Part shown: positions 40,261 to 51,164 of the stretch, one piece after another
Position numbering within the stretch: the stretch's first letter is position 1
How the letters are laid out: each line of letters begins with the position of its first letter
Assembly (NCBI GenBank): GCA_036924085.1
Contig: JAVGWX010000002.1
Coordinates: 89,478,941-89,542,940 of the forward strand
DNA from: Ariolimax columbianus
Lineage: Eukaryota > Mollusca > Gastropoda > Stylommatophora > Arionidae
Direction: 5' to 3'
DNA: 64,000 bases
The notes under the pieces: generated by a model
What the model saw: only the letters and a program-made list of their open reading frames with translations
What the model was told of the DNA's origin: nothing
Databases searched by the model: none
Made by a program: the position numbers and the translations under genes

Positions 40261-41300
40261 TTCACGATAAAAATTACGTCATCGCTTTGTGCTGACTCCC
40301 AAGTTGTAAAGGTTAACCCTTTTTGGTCCAGTGTGGAAGATTTAGGGCACACCCATAGCATCAATTCCAATCCGATTTAGAGTGAAATAGGAATCAAAAC
40401 CGTACCATTAGTCAATGTTACATAGCAATGAACCCTTGTTGGTTAGGATACATAAATTATAATTGGATTTCAGTGCATGCATAACTTTCGTTTAATATAT
40501 AATTTGCGACATTCCATCGTAATTTTTACGTGTGTTGAATGTATTAGGGTAGTCCTTTCCGTCCAATTAAATTGGGCATCCGAGAAATGATTTATTATAT
40601 TATGATAAGATCATTAATCCGGCATCTGGATTACACATTGTCATTTAACACACATCTGATTCAGATTTTGACCAGAACACAAAATAAAGACATTGGTAAT
40701 GAAATAGAAGGATTTAAAGCAGAAAAAACTCATAACATTGTGAGTATAATATTTGTTGAGGTCATTGTATTTTCTCTTCCGCATTACAGACAATTAACGC
40801 TTCATCTGCGCGGTTTAGGGTTGAAACTCACTCGGTTTTCACAATCCCAACGTTCCGAGTTCTATTCCCACTTGTGTCCAGTTTGGCAGACACTGGGTTT
40901 TTTCTCGGGCTAATGCTCCTCCACGTACGGAAAGTAATGGTAACCTACCGTACTTCACACTTTGCCAAGAAACTTATAACAGCCAAAAAGATGGTGGTTG
41001 TAAGAAGCTACGTTCTGTAAAAGGATATGCGACTTATTATAGATAGTTTAATTTTGTGTCTGAAGATATTTAGATCGTAATTTTTGCTCAATTTGTTTAA
41101 TATTAATAAATTTATTTTGAAAAAGATAAAAAAAAGCTTGTAGACATGAAGTTGCTACACTTGCCATTGGCTGAAAGATATAATTCTGTAAAATCAATGT
41201 GGACTGGAATGGGCTAATAACAAATGTTACTCTTCTTTTTGGACTCCCTCTTGTACTGAACTTGGTCATAAGGTAGGCTTCTTTTATATTCTTGTTCTAT
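40260..41300. other. No gene seen
   Basis: AT-rich. It includes TTAACCCTTTTTGGTCC (40313), which resembles piggyBac-type ends, but no partner end was found. Confidence 0.4.
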
Positions 41301-41316
41301 CGATGTATCAACCATA

Positions 41317-41515
41317 CTTGTCTTTAGCCATATTTGTCTTAAAACTGCTCTTGCCTTGAGTCACACTTGTCTTAAGCCACACTTGTCTTGAGTCACACTT
41401 GTCTTGAGTCATACTTGTCTTTAGCCACACTTGTCTTGAGCCACACTTGTCTTTAGCCACACTTGTCTTGAGCCACACTTGTTTTGAGCCATACTTGTCT
41501 GGAGCCACACTTTAT
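41317..41515. repeat. 16-bp minisatellite, about 12 units
   Basis: The unit is ACACTTGTCTTGAGCC with TTAAGCC, TTTAGCC and TTGAGTC variants. An open frame on the minus strand (WLKTSVAKDKCGSRQV) is the repeat translated. Confidence 0.9.
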
Positions 41516-41839
41516 ATTGACTATCAGTACCATTGCAGCTTTGCCTTTTTATTTTCTATAAGGAGAGGGAAGGTATTGTAGCAGAAACAACTGAAGTCAT
41601 TTGGATTTTGCTTAGGTGTTATCTGACTTTAGGAGTCCTGAGTTAGTATGTAAGTGGTCTGAGTATGAGGGTTAATCAGTGAGTAGGTCACAAACTGATA
41701 AGGTGTTGCTGAAAAATGTAGCTGATAGTTTCTAAAGTGTCATTAGGTGGCTGCTACATCCAGTTTTGAGATTACCGTAGACAGCAAGCAGATGCTTGGT
41801 GTCGCATGCACGTGCGCAGCTCAGATACAGAAATGGCGT

Positions 41840-42170
41840 GCGTACTCACTGAGAGTGCAAATTAGAAATTAATTAGAAGTTTTTGCAAAGGATATTCATA
41901 AGGAAATTATTCCTGTTTACGGTGAGAAGTGTTTGTAGCTTAAAGCAGTGCATAACTGGGTCGATGAATTGTCTCGAGAACACTAAAAAATTGCTGATGA
42001 AACCCAACTTGGTCGCCCTGTTTAGATTGTGAGGCGTGTGTGAAGCAGTGTGTGAGGGAGATGATTCGAGCTGGCCGGCAAATAACGATAGACAGTGTAG
42101 CAACTGCAATATGGTATTTGCATGGTTTAGCCTACAGTATAGTGCATGGTTGATTGAATTTTCAGGAAGT
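41840..42170 (+). pseudogene. Mariner transposase N-terminal remnant (another family)
   Basis: Readable in pieces: LENxxR-like and SRTLKNC blocks, then CVKQCVREMIRAGRQITIDS, VATAI and HGLAYSIVHG. The CVREMIxxxRxITIxxVAxxIGISxGxxxxIxH pattern is the second HTH of mariner transposases. Many stops. No catalytic part. Confidence 0.6.
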
Positions 42171-42760
42171 GTTAATGGTGAGTGTCCAGAAACTGACTGA
42201 CGAACCGAAAATCAACTGAATGGGTATGTCCGTGCACAGATAAAGTGAGGGGATAAGTATATCAGAGTTGGTGGAAATGATGTTGAGAAACAAGAGGACA
42301 ATGTAAGTACAATAATAATGTGACCTATTTACTGACTTGCCCTCGTATTTACGATATGGCAAATATGAAAAATAAAATAAGATTGTGATGTATATTTTGT
42401 AAATTTTAAGAGCAATTTTTTTATTTTTGTTCAACAATCGCTTGTTTCACTTTGATGAGTAGGGATTTGGTGTGTTTGCGTGTTTTATATGAATTTTTGT
42501 TCAATAAATTTATAATATTTAGATTGATGTGTTTATTATTATTTTTTTCTCTGTTCTGTTGGTGAGCATGTTTTAGTTGTGTTTGTAGTGTTGGTGAGCT
42601 TGTCTTTTTACATAACTACAGAAATACAAAAATGGTAGAAGTTTCAAAATCAGAACTGATCTAGGATTGAGAGAGTGGACTTCCTCCAGATTTTTCAGCT
42701 TCTTGAACAGTTATTTAAAAATAATTCTTATACAGCGTTTATCCTAAAATGAACCCTGTG
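42170..42760. other. No gene seen
   Basis: AT-rich DNA without recognisable structure. Confidence 0.45.
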
Positions 42761-42764
42761 TTTC

Positions 42765-42855
42765 TGATTAAGGTGAGGCTGCGATATCTGTATCTTTCAA
42801 CCTGACACATCCGGTTACAGCAAGACATCTTTTGGACCAGCTTTGGGTTTTGGGT
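42765..42855 (-). repeat. R1-like fragment
   Basis: The + strand reads AGGTGAGGCTGCGATATCTG, then TTTCAACCTGACACATCCGG and TTTTGGACCAGCTTTGGG, similar to 9740-9890 and to the middle of R1. Confidence 0.5.
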
Positions 42856-43099
42856 TATGGGGAAGTATGGTTGCAAAGCTGAAACTTAAAGGAATTGACG
42901 TAAGGGCACCACCAGGAGTGGAGCCTGCAGCTTAATTTGACCCAACACGGCCAACACTGAAATGATTGACAGGCCGAGAGCACTCTCGTAGGGTCTAATA
43001 TGGAACGGGTGCTGGATTTAGACCCTCGGAAATCTGGGGCTAAGCTCTCTGTGGCTCGATTGGCCTGCATTCAGTGTTCGATAAAGGAATTGAAGCTGT

Positions 43100-43245
43100 A
43101 TGTCGCTAGCTACACATCTACCCGATATGGTCCAGATCACAGAAGATGTAGGTCGCTACACATCTACACGATAAGGTCCAGATCACAGAAGATGTAGGTC
43201 GCTACACATCTACCCGATATGGTCCAGATCACAGAAGCTGTAGGT
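43100..43245. repeat. 46-bp tandem repeat, three units
   Basis: The unit is CGATATGGTCCAGATCACAG, then AAGATGTAGGTCGCTACACA, then TCTACC. Starts at 43123, 43169 and 43215. Confidence 0.92.
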
Positions 43246-43419
43246 AGCTAGACGTTTATTTGGAGTGAACGTGGCGGTTGATGTGGATTTTGCCAACAGA
43301 TTTCATTTCGTTGGCCAGCTTGTCAAACCCCTCAAAGATCTAATTGGTTGTATTATGACTTTACAGCTTTCACTGGGAAACAAGAGGAACGTTTGGCTGA
43401 TATGCGTTCTTGTCCCAAC

Positions 43420-43670
43420 AATGACCAACTCAAAGAATAAGGAGAAAAGCTATATGAAGAGATCAACTATGTCATTTCTTCAGTTATAAGATTACAAAAA
43501 ACACAGCACCTCTGGTGACTCTAATGCTAGAGTGGTGACCGACCATCAACAAATATTTGGAGTACATAACACATACAAATTTAACGGCAATGCACTCCAG
43601 TTGCTGGGCATATGTGCCATACACGACTTATCTATAACTTACACGATGTTTGACCTACCTACTCGCAATA
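43420..43670 (+). pseudogene. LINE endonuclease (EEP) C-terminal remnant
   Basis: Across frameshifts it reads TSGDSNARVVTDHQQIFGVH, NTYKFNGNALQLLGICAIHD and LSITYTMFDLPTR. GDFNARVGxDxxxWxxVxGxxGxGxxNxNGxxLLxxCxxxxLxIxNTxF is the catalytic end of the LINE AP-like endonuclease. It joins in type with 60690-61147, where the same protein continues from NTVFRLPNRNKT. Confidence 0.7.
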
Positions 43671-43674
43671 ATAA

Positions 43675-43990
43675 TAATAATAGTAACAGCTGCCCATCCG
43701 CAAGCGATGATGACCTGTGGCTGTATAAGTCCAATTCTGGCACAGAAACCCCTTCCACATATGCCGCGATGTTTAAGCGTTTAAGATATATTTTGAGGGA
43801 GTCTTTGAAGCTCTTATTTTTGCTACTGACCAGACGCAGGCCCTCTATTAGCTCACCATGTCTGACATGATCGTGACGGGGTCGGCCCACCTAACCTTGG
43901 TTGTCTGCAACAATGTGTGGATGCTCGACATTTTGGCCATCCTGAAGATCTCGATGTCTGGTATGCTATCTTGTCACTGCATTCTCAACA
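43675..43990 (-). pseudogene. LINE family B 3' end fragment
   Basis: On the minus strand: a decayed CxxCxRxFRARIGLIxH-like finger (GFCARIGLI), a TTGCGGATGGGCAGCTGTTA end and an (ATT)n tail at 43669-43685. The tail abuts the endonuclease fragment on its left. Confidence 0.5.
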
Positions 43991-43992
43991 AT

Positions 43993-45710
43993 CTATGGAG
44001 GCAGCTTGTATGGGAGTTCTAGCATGCATGCTGTAGACAGTTCACGTTGGTTATCCTCTACAGTTGTTAGTGTTGGAGGGATTGTTTTCTCAGGTTCGTT
44101 CCGTCCACCATAGTTATTTAACTCGGAACAGTGCTCTGTCCATCGTGCCAGTACCTCATTTTCCTTAATAAGGCACTTGCCGCTTTTATCCTGGATCATA
44201 AAGTTCCTGCTTTGTCTTGGTGTTACCAGTTCTTTGACCACCTTGTATGCTTCTTTAGCGTCATTTCTGTTTAATCTCTCTTCAATGTTTGTACATTGCT
44301 CACATATCCACACTTCTTTCGTCTCTCTCATCTCTTGTTGTATCGCTTTCTTGACCTCTTTATATCTGCCGACCTCATGGTTTTTCAGTGATCTTCTTCT
44401 ATCACAAAGGTCTAGAATTTCTTTGGTCACCCATGGCTTCTTTTTTGTTTGATGGCCCACCAGGATATCTGTTGTTGTATCTTTGAGTGCTGAGTTACGA
44501 GACTATGTTACTGTTTCAATATCCAGTCACTCTCTGAGAGCTAACAGTGGAGCAAATCTCCCCCCTACCGTCGATTGGAAAACTTCGATAATTGTTGGGT
44601 TGTTTAGTTTGTCCAGGTCAAACTTTAGTCTAGTCACTTCTTTATGTGCTACTCTTTTTAATCGCAGACGCAGTCATCATAACAAAATCGTGGTCGCTTC
44701 CTATGTCCGCTCCGGGAAAACTTCTCGTTTTGTCGGTGTTGATGCTAGATCTCAACCTCCTCTGGACCAGTATATAGTCAATTTGGCTGTGCACTTCATT
44801 GTTGGGGTTATGCCATGTCCAGCGTCTAGACAGCTTGTTAAACCGAACATGTTTGCTACCAATAGCTTATTGCTTTGTGCAAATTCTAGGAGTCTGAGGC
44901 CCCGGTCATTGGTTTCTTTGTTTCCGTATGGGCCACATGTTCCCCTCCAGTCGTGGACTGCTTCTTCTCCAATTTTTGCGTTCCAATCACCCTGGACTAC
45001 CAATATGTCCTTTTTTTCACGTTTCGGTTATCAGACTCTGAAGTTGATCATAGAATGCCTCTATTTCACAATCTTCACAGTCTGGGTGCGTAGCACTGTA
45101 TGATCGTAATATTAAACGCGGCTGTAGGATGATATAACGGATAGTTATTGGACGGCAACCCAATATGCATATGTAACAGTATCCTCACTCCAGGTAAATG
45201 TTTATCCTCCCTGCCGCTAAAGTAGAACGCATGGCCCCCCTCAGTGGTAAACTCACCAACGTTTTTCCATCTAGCCTCGCATATACCCAGGATGTCCCAC
45301 CGGTAGTTCTTCATCCCGTGTGTTAGCTCATTGATTTTACCACATGGGTTCAGTGTTCTGACATTCCACGTACCTATTGTGAGCTTGTCCTTCCTCAGCT
45401 TTATGGTTCCACCAGTAGCACACTTATCGCATCCGACCTGGTGTGGGACGGCAGGCGCGGTCATTGTTAACCCGGGCTGCGACCGAGACGGTATAGTTGA
45501 TTGTGATTGTGTCTTCATGGGTAAATCTTGGGCGGTTGCATCTTGGCGATGCCTATCTTCTCTCCAAGCTTGTGTGGGCCAACATCTGCATCTGACCTGG
45601 AGGAGTCCGTCTCCCCAGGCGAGCCATTGCCTCTTTTGTCTACAGCCTCGCGGCCATAGTTTCCCAGTGTGCACCACTTGGAGGTGAGGTTGACTTGTGT
45701 GTTCACTTTA
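43993..45710 (-). pseudogene. LINE family D endonuclease and linker (CFDP2-like), 3' truncated
   Basis: The minus strand starts near 45710. At 45440 it reads KDKLTIGTWNVRTLNPCGKI, then MKNYRWDILGICEARWKNVG and GGHAFYFSGRED. After frameshifts come ITIIQCYAP, VVQGDWNAKIGEEAVHDWRG and RGLRLLEFAQSNKLLVAN (AP-like endonuclease). The linker between endonuclease and RT follows, KKPWVTKEILDLCDRRRSLK to RWTEHCSELNNYGG. The RT is missing. Such ORFs are often annotated 'craniofacial development protein 2-like' but are LINEs that nick target DNA. Broken in three or more places. Confidence 0.85.
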
Positions 45711-45739
45711 TCGGCAGGCTACTCATTTCGCTTTTTGCC

Positions 45740-46750
45740 CATGAGAAGAGCTAGCCGACCTCGACATCGCTGGGTTTCGATTCCGAGCGCAAACACACCA
45801 TTGTGTTGGTAGCAAACACGTTCGGGTTTAACAAGCCATCTAGGCGCTGGACATGACATAACCCAAATAATGAAGTGCAAAGCCAAATTGATTATATACT
45901 GGTCCAGAGGAGGTTGACATCTAGCATCAACACCGACAAAATGAGTTTTCCCGGAGCGGATATAGGAAGCGACCACGATCTTGTTATGGTGACTATGAGT
46001 CTGCGATTGAAGAGAGACGCAAAGAGAGAAGTGACTTAGAGTTTGACCTGGACAAACTGAAAGACCCAACAAATATCGAAGTGTTCAAATCGAGTGTAGA
46101 AGGCAGGTTTGCTCCACTGCTGGCTCTCGGAGAGGGACTGGATACCGGTACAGTAAGAGTCTCTCAACTTAGCACTCATAGATACGGCAACAAAGATCCT
46201 GGGGTGCCACCAAACAAAGAAAGAAGCCATGGGTGACCAACGAAAGTCTAGACAGAAGGTCACGAAAATCAGCTTTAATGCCTACATTGGTTCTGTCAAT
46301 ATTTCTCTATGCTTGTGAGACATGGACAGTTACAGCTGACCTTCAACGAAGGATACAGAGCTTGGAGATACATGTTTCCGAAGACTTTTAAACGTCACGT
46401 ACAAAGATCGAGTTACAAATGAGGAAATACGAGATAGAATTACAACATCAATAGGCCTTTTTGAAGATCTCTTGGCAACTGTCAGAAGAAAGAAACTCGC
46501 TTGGTACGGTCACATATCGAGATTAAATGGTCTTGCAAATACGATCCTGCACGGAAAGGTACATGCCAGACGACGAACAGGCCGTCCCAGAAAGAGGTGG
46601 GAGGACAACATAAAAGAATGGACCAATCTCCGACCAGAAGAGGCAGACAGCGGCCGCTGACAGAGAAGGGTGGCGTGAGGTCATGAGGATGTCTTCATGT
46701 GTGCGACCTCACCGGTTACGGGATGACCTGACAGCGAAACTAGTTTGACG
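45740..46750 (+). pseudogene. LINE family D, second copy in opposite orientation, internally deleted
   Basis: Starts inside the endonuclease (TIVLVANTFGFNKPSRRWTW, NNEVQSQIDYILVQRR, ADIGSDHDLVMVTMSLRLKR) and passes the linker start (KKEAMGDQRKSR). It then jumps to the RT end (TCFRRLLNVTYKDRVTNEEI, RKKLAWYGHISRLNGLANTI, GRPRKRWEDNIKEWTNLRPE). The RT fingers and palm are deleted. It lies head to head with the preceding minus copy; about 190 bp of 45840-46030 is the inverted partner of 44640-44830. Confidence 0.85.
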
Positions 46751-47015
46751 TCGGCTGTTCCTTTACCCCGAGGGAATCAATAACACTTGAGCACTTCCGA
46801 TGCCAGAGTACCATCATTTCAGGGCATAAATCATGAGAATATCATTGAGTATGGTGACGCAAAATGACTCATTTAGTGAGGAATACTAATATTGTTTATT
46901 CAATGTATTTATTGTATGCTTTGATGTCCCATGAAAATGTAACTCAAATAGCTTAACTGCAATGTCTGAGGACTAGCCTACTAGTCTATTGACAGAATGT
47001 CACTGGCTGTTTAGC
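46750..47015. other. No gene seen
   Basis: A plain stretch between a LINE and a MITE. Confidence 0.4.
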
Positions 47016-47024
47016 CCTTTACAG

Positions 47025-47275
47025 TCCAACGTAATTTACAAGATGTTAGTCTTAAATGTCCGAGACAAGAACAGTCATTTCATGGCTAACAAAATAACAA
47101 AGTAATTAAAATTAACATTATGATTTTCCAATTTAAAGATTCAGCTTTTTGTTTAGAAATCAAATTTAGCTAAATAACAAGATGTGGTTGATATTCTACA
47201 TGTGACTTCAGATAAATCGGACTGTAAGTGGTACTATTCTAGTTAATTGTAATTAACAATTTGGACTGTAAAGTG
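47025..47275. mobile_element. piggyBac-like MITE
   Basis: A 251-bp element with 15-bp inverted ends CCCTTTACAGTCCAA and TTGGACTGTAAAGTG. TTAA is present at the right (47276-47279) and TTAG at the left (47021-47024), where TTAA is expected. A-rich interior without ORF. The same kind of end is at 36936-36948. Confidence 0.75.
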
Positions 47276-47486
47276 TTAAGAACATAAACAGTGCCCGATC
47301 ATTCTAGTTTTATAACAAAATCTGATGTTAAAAAGTGAAAGAGAATAATTAAACTAACAAAAACAGCAAAATAAATGTAGAAAAACAACGTCATATCCAA
47401 ACTATAAAATTTAATGGGAATTTTGTTGGTGACAAATGCACAATTGTTCAATAATATAAAATAATATGAACGACTAACTGTATTAA

Positions 47487-47720
47487 ACAGTAATTAACAA
47501 CTGCAACAAAGCAAACAACATTTAACTCTACTTTTTACAAATGAACACTCACAACATGTAACAGCCTCTGAAACCAACAAATGATCTATATGTAAATAAT
47601 TAACAGTAATTAACAACTGCAACAAAGCCAACAACATTTAACTCTACTTCTTACAAATGAACACTCACAACATGCAACAGCCTCTGAAACCAACAAATGA
47701 TCTATATGTAAATAATTAAT
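47487..47720. repeat. 116-bp tandem duplication
   Basis: ACAGTAATTAACAACTGCAA at 47487 and 47603 starts two near-identical copies, differing at a handful of bases. Confidence 0.95.
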
Positions 47721-47844
47721 AACAGCAGCTACAACACTAAGATACATAAACATAAAATATTATAAAGTTAATATATCCAACAAAAGTAACTGTATATGAC
47801 TTTAAAATTGGAATTATACATATTCTCGTATATTAATATATAAA

Positions 47845-47980
47845 AAAAGGAAAGGCAAAGGCCGTCGTCCATTGTAGACGATGATGGCATAATTAATTTT
47901 GCTAGCGCTATTTTTAGTAAGGATTAACTGCGATACTTTTTATCCTCACTCTCACCACTTCGCCACGGAATCCCAATTAA
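47845..47980 (-). mobile_element. tRNA-derived SINE (V2), deleted copy, head to head with the next
   Basis: Read on the minus strand it starts TGGGATTCCGTGGCGAAGTG, lacks the middle, and continues GGATAAAAAGTATCGCAGTT to the GCTAGCGCTATTTTTAG-type and CAATGGACGACGGCC-type end. The complete form is at 48001-48280. Confidence 0.8.
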
Positions 47981-48000
47981 TATATCTTTTTATCTGATTT

Positions 48001-48280
48001 ATGGGATTCCATGGAGAAGTGGTTAAGCCGTCGGCCTCTTGATCAGGTGGTGTGGGTTCAACTCCAGACTCCGCCGTCTTTTTCACGGGTGCTTGATGCG
48101 GAGTCCCCTGCATCTCGTAGTCGCCCCCTAGTCGTCTTGTCCTTGACTTACCACTGAGGTCGGGCGGTTCGATACGAGAGGATAAAAAGTAGCGCATTTA
48201 ATCCTTACTAAAAATAGCGCTAGCAAATAAATTATGCCATCATCGTCAACGATGGACGGCGACCTTTGCCGATATATTTG
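48001..48280 (+). mobile_element. tRNA-derived SINE (V2), full copy
   Basis: The head TGGGATTCCATGGAGAAGTG, GTTAAGCCGTCGGCC (A box in AAGTGGTTAAG) and GTGGGTTCAACTCCAG (B box) look like a class II tRNA. The body includes CATCTCGTAGTCGCCC and GGTCGGGCGGTTCGATACG. The 3' end is ATTATGCCATCATCGTCAAC then GATGGACGGC, similar to the CATCGACAACGATGGACAGC end of LINE family B, a candidate partner. Confidence 0.85.
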
Positions 48281-48497
48281 ATACAGGATACCATTAGAGC
48301 ACTTGTATTCCAGTTTGTCCTTGAGATGTCAATATCACCATGGATTGTCCTATCCTGATGACACATACCCAGGATTCCATCAAGCAGGACATTGTGCGTT
48401 CACTTAGAAATTACCAGAAAAAATTTGACACAAATTTGACAGTCCTGTAATTCACCATTTGAGGGCTTAAATTGTTAAGGAACTCGGGAACGGAAAG

Positions 48498-49012
48498 CCG
48501 GAGTGATCTGAAAATAGTTGGTGTTGACCATGGGAATTCCAGTCAGAATGATCTGAAAATTGTTGGTGTTGACCATGGGAATTCCAGACAGAATGATCTG
48601 AAAATTGTTGGTGTTGACCATGGGAATTCCAGACAGAATGATCTGAAAATTGTTGGTGTTGACCATGGGAATTCCAGACAGAATGATCTGAAAATTGTTG
48701 GTGTTGACCATGGGAATTCCAGACAGAATGATCTGAAAATTGTTGGTGTTGACCATGGGAATTCCAGACAGAATGATCTGAAAATTGTTGGTGTTGACCA
48801 TGGGAATTCCAGACAGAATGATCTGAAAATTGTTGGTGTTGACCATGGGAATTCCAGACAGAATGATCTGAAAATTGTTGGTGTTGACCATGGGAATTCC
48901 AGACAGAATGATCTGAAAATTGTTGGTGTTGACCATGGGAATTCCAGACAGAATGATCTGAAAATTGTTGGTGTTGACCATGGGAATTCCAGACAGAATG
49001 ATCTGAAAATTG
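48498..49012. repeat. 45-bp minisatellite, near-identical units, 11 full copies plus a partial
   Basis: The unit is GATCTGAAAATTGTTGGTGT, TGACCATGGGAATTCCAGAC, AGAAT. GATCTG starts at 48504 and then every 45 bp to 48999. All internal units appear identical; only the first two and the last differ. Because 45 is a multiple of three and no stop occurs, three frames stay open for 168-200 codons, for example NDLKIVGVDHGNSRQ on the + strand. No sign of a real gene: no splice sites or conserved domain. Confidence 0.97.
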
Positions 49013-49019
49013 CATGCTG

Positions 49020-50030
49020 CTAGAACTTACCATCACTGAGTTTTTAGCAAGACGGACAAACAAATACATGCATGTTTAGTAGAATAAATACATAAATATT
49101 ATACCAATAAAAATATAATATTGGTAAAATTAAAAAAAATTGTAAAAATAAATATAGTGTTGACTGATCTATTGCATGCTTTATTTTTGGATTTATGAGG
49201 TAAATGCCCAAATAGAATTTTATATTGTCATACCATAAGTTATACAGGACTCCATGACATTATTCAGGACATATTATGACACAAACAACATATATTGTTC
49301 AACTTAAAATAGTCATACCTCGGCTTTCATGACTCCACAATATGTTATATCACATATTTTAATTTTGCTTGTGTGTCTACTCTAAACGTGCGGAAATTAA
49401 AACAAAACAATTCATTAATTCAGTTTGTTTCCCACCATTCCAAAATAGTGAAACATCACAAATTTTGAAAACAGTCCAAATATAGGACTTTTTTTCAATC
49501 ACATTACAAAAACTAAATCTTTAATTTGGCATGTCCTCAGTGCTGCATTGTAATATCATTAGATCCAATCAAATCAATATCTAAGATTATGGAACCTTAT
49601 ATAATTCACAGGTTAATTGGAGTTTATTACCCTTTGCTAAATAAGGAAAATAAATATAGTAAGTAAAAAAATTTGCATTGGAACATCGGTGTCACCTAAT
49701 CATATATTTGTTTGTTTGTAAGATACGTTAAATGAATATTTTATTTTTCTCCATCGTTTGTTTCATTTTTGTATTCTACTTATTCTTGTCTGGTATGGTA
49801 GATATTATTTCTAGAGCTTTCTTTTAAACCCAGAAAGCTAATCCTGGTTCTACACGTTTTTGGTATGTGTGAGTTGTGGCGCAGTATTCTTTTCATCACA
49901 GGTCCCATTCATAAAAAATAAAAATATGCACTAAAAGCCAAAATAAAAATCTAAATACAAGTGTCCTCTTAACATCAAACAAATCAGATGCGGGGTGTTC
50001 AAACCTGGATGTGTTTTCCTGTTGAATATT
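49020..50030. other. No gene seen; AT-rich single-copy DNA
   Basis: No ORF, tandem structure or element ends recognised. Confidence 0.5.
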
Positions 50031-50033
50031 TAA

Positions 50034-50057
50034 ATGTATGTATGTATATATGTATGT
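50034..50057. repeat. (ATGT)n-like microsatellite
   Basis: ATGTATGTATATATGTATGT, short. Confidence 0.85.
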
Positions 50058-50109
50058 TCCAACTTTGATACCCAGCATTGCTAAGATAATTATGAAAGAA
50101 GGTAAGTGT

Positions 50110-50455
50110 TTAAACACTATCCCTCCCTCCTGCCCTGTAAGCCGTGAATCCTATTCCTCTTCAATTGAGCCCCTCCCTCGAACCAGTCATTTCTTGTATT
50201 CAATCTGCCCATTTCTCCTCCTCAACCATTCACACCCCCGACCCCCTCCGGGATTGTTACGAATAATTATGAAAATTGCTAATCTAAACCCCCCCCCCCT
50301 CCTCCCTCCCATTCTCATTGTACTTCCTGTCCACCTTTCAACAAACCCTTCCCTTTCTGACCCGCCTATTTCTTCTCCCTTCGATCCTCCCTCCTGCTCT
50401 TCAACTTGCCCACCTCTTCCATTCCCCATGAAACTTCCCACATCCCAGCCTACAA
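50110..50455. repeat. Pyrimidine-rich (CCCTCC) low-complexity tract
   Basis: About 340 bp strongly rich in C and T on the + strand, with runs such as CCCCCCCCCTCCTCCCTCCC. Open frames here (proline/serine-rich on one strand, glycine/arginine-rich on the other) reflect composition. Confidence 0.85.
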
Positions 50456-50744
50456 AAATGTAAATCTTTTTATCCTAAACTCATCACCTCCCCCTTACTG
50501 TACACATGTGATGTACTTTCAATAAAACGCCTGCAATATTTTAATTTTGTTTTGAAGAAACAATCAAAAACAACATTTTAAGGTTCACAAACTGTGAATT
50601 AGCTTTCAAGTACATGTACATTATTAATCCAGATAAACAAATTGGGTTATGTTGTCACTGTTCATATTTGTGTAAGCTGCTTTTGTAAATGGTTTGAACA
50701 AATATGTAAAATATAATTTCTTTTATCTTTTTGAAACCTAAATA

Positions 50745-50892
50745 GTCAGATAGGTATGTTTCCTGATGAAGTCGGATGTGTCGGCCTGAAAGATGCTAAT
50801 GTTGCAGTCAAGCTGTAAACCACGACACAATGCATTCCGTTCTCTGCTACTTGCAAAGCCCTTTTCAGGGCTTGGTAGCAGATTTGTGGAAC
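50745..50892 (+). repeat. R1 repeat, 3' half
   Basis: Reads CCTGATGAAGTCGGATGTGT, then GCAGTCAAGCTGTAAACCAC, CTGCTACTTGCAAAGCCC and GGGCTTGGTAGCAGA, the 3' stem-loop end of R1 in transposition orientation. Confidence 0.85.
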
Positions 50893-51164
50893 AATTTAGA
50901 ACTGTATAAGGAATGAACAACATATCAAACGATGAAAGGACAGATTTTCAGCTTTATATATTTATATATATAGACATTTGTATACTTAGATTAGATTATT
51001 TCAATTTTAATGAGTAGATTAAACAATTATTTATGTTAATGTCATTTTGATGTTTCATAAATAAAGATTAAAATTGCAAACCTGAATAGAAACTTAGCAA
51101 ATCATGTTAGCTAACTTTTCTAAACATAAAAATTGAAGACTTTATTCTGCATTGACAGATGACA

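Noticed and set aside
48467..49069. A 200-codon repetitive protein on the minus strand
   Set aside because: The 45-bp array is open in three frames equally; there is no reason to prefer one, and no flanking gene structure.
50038..50463. Proline- and serine-rich 141-codon frame
   Set aside because: Caused by the pyrimidine-rich tract; the antisense frame is equally long and glycine/arginine-rich.
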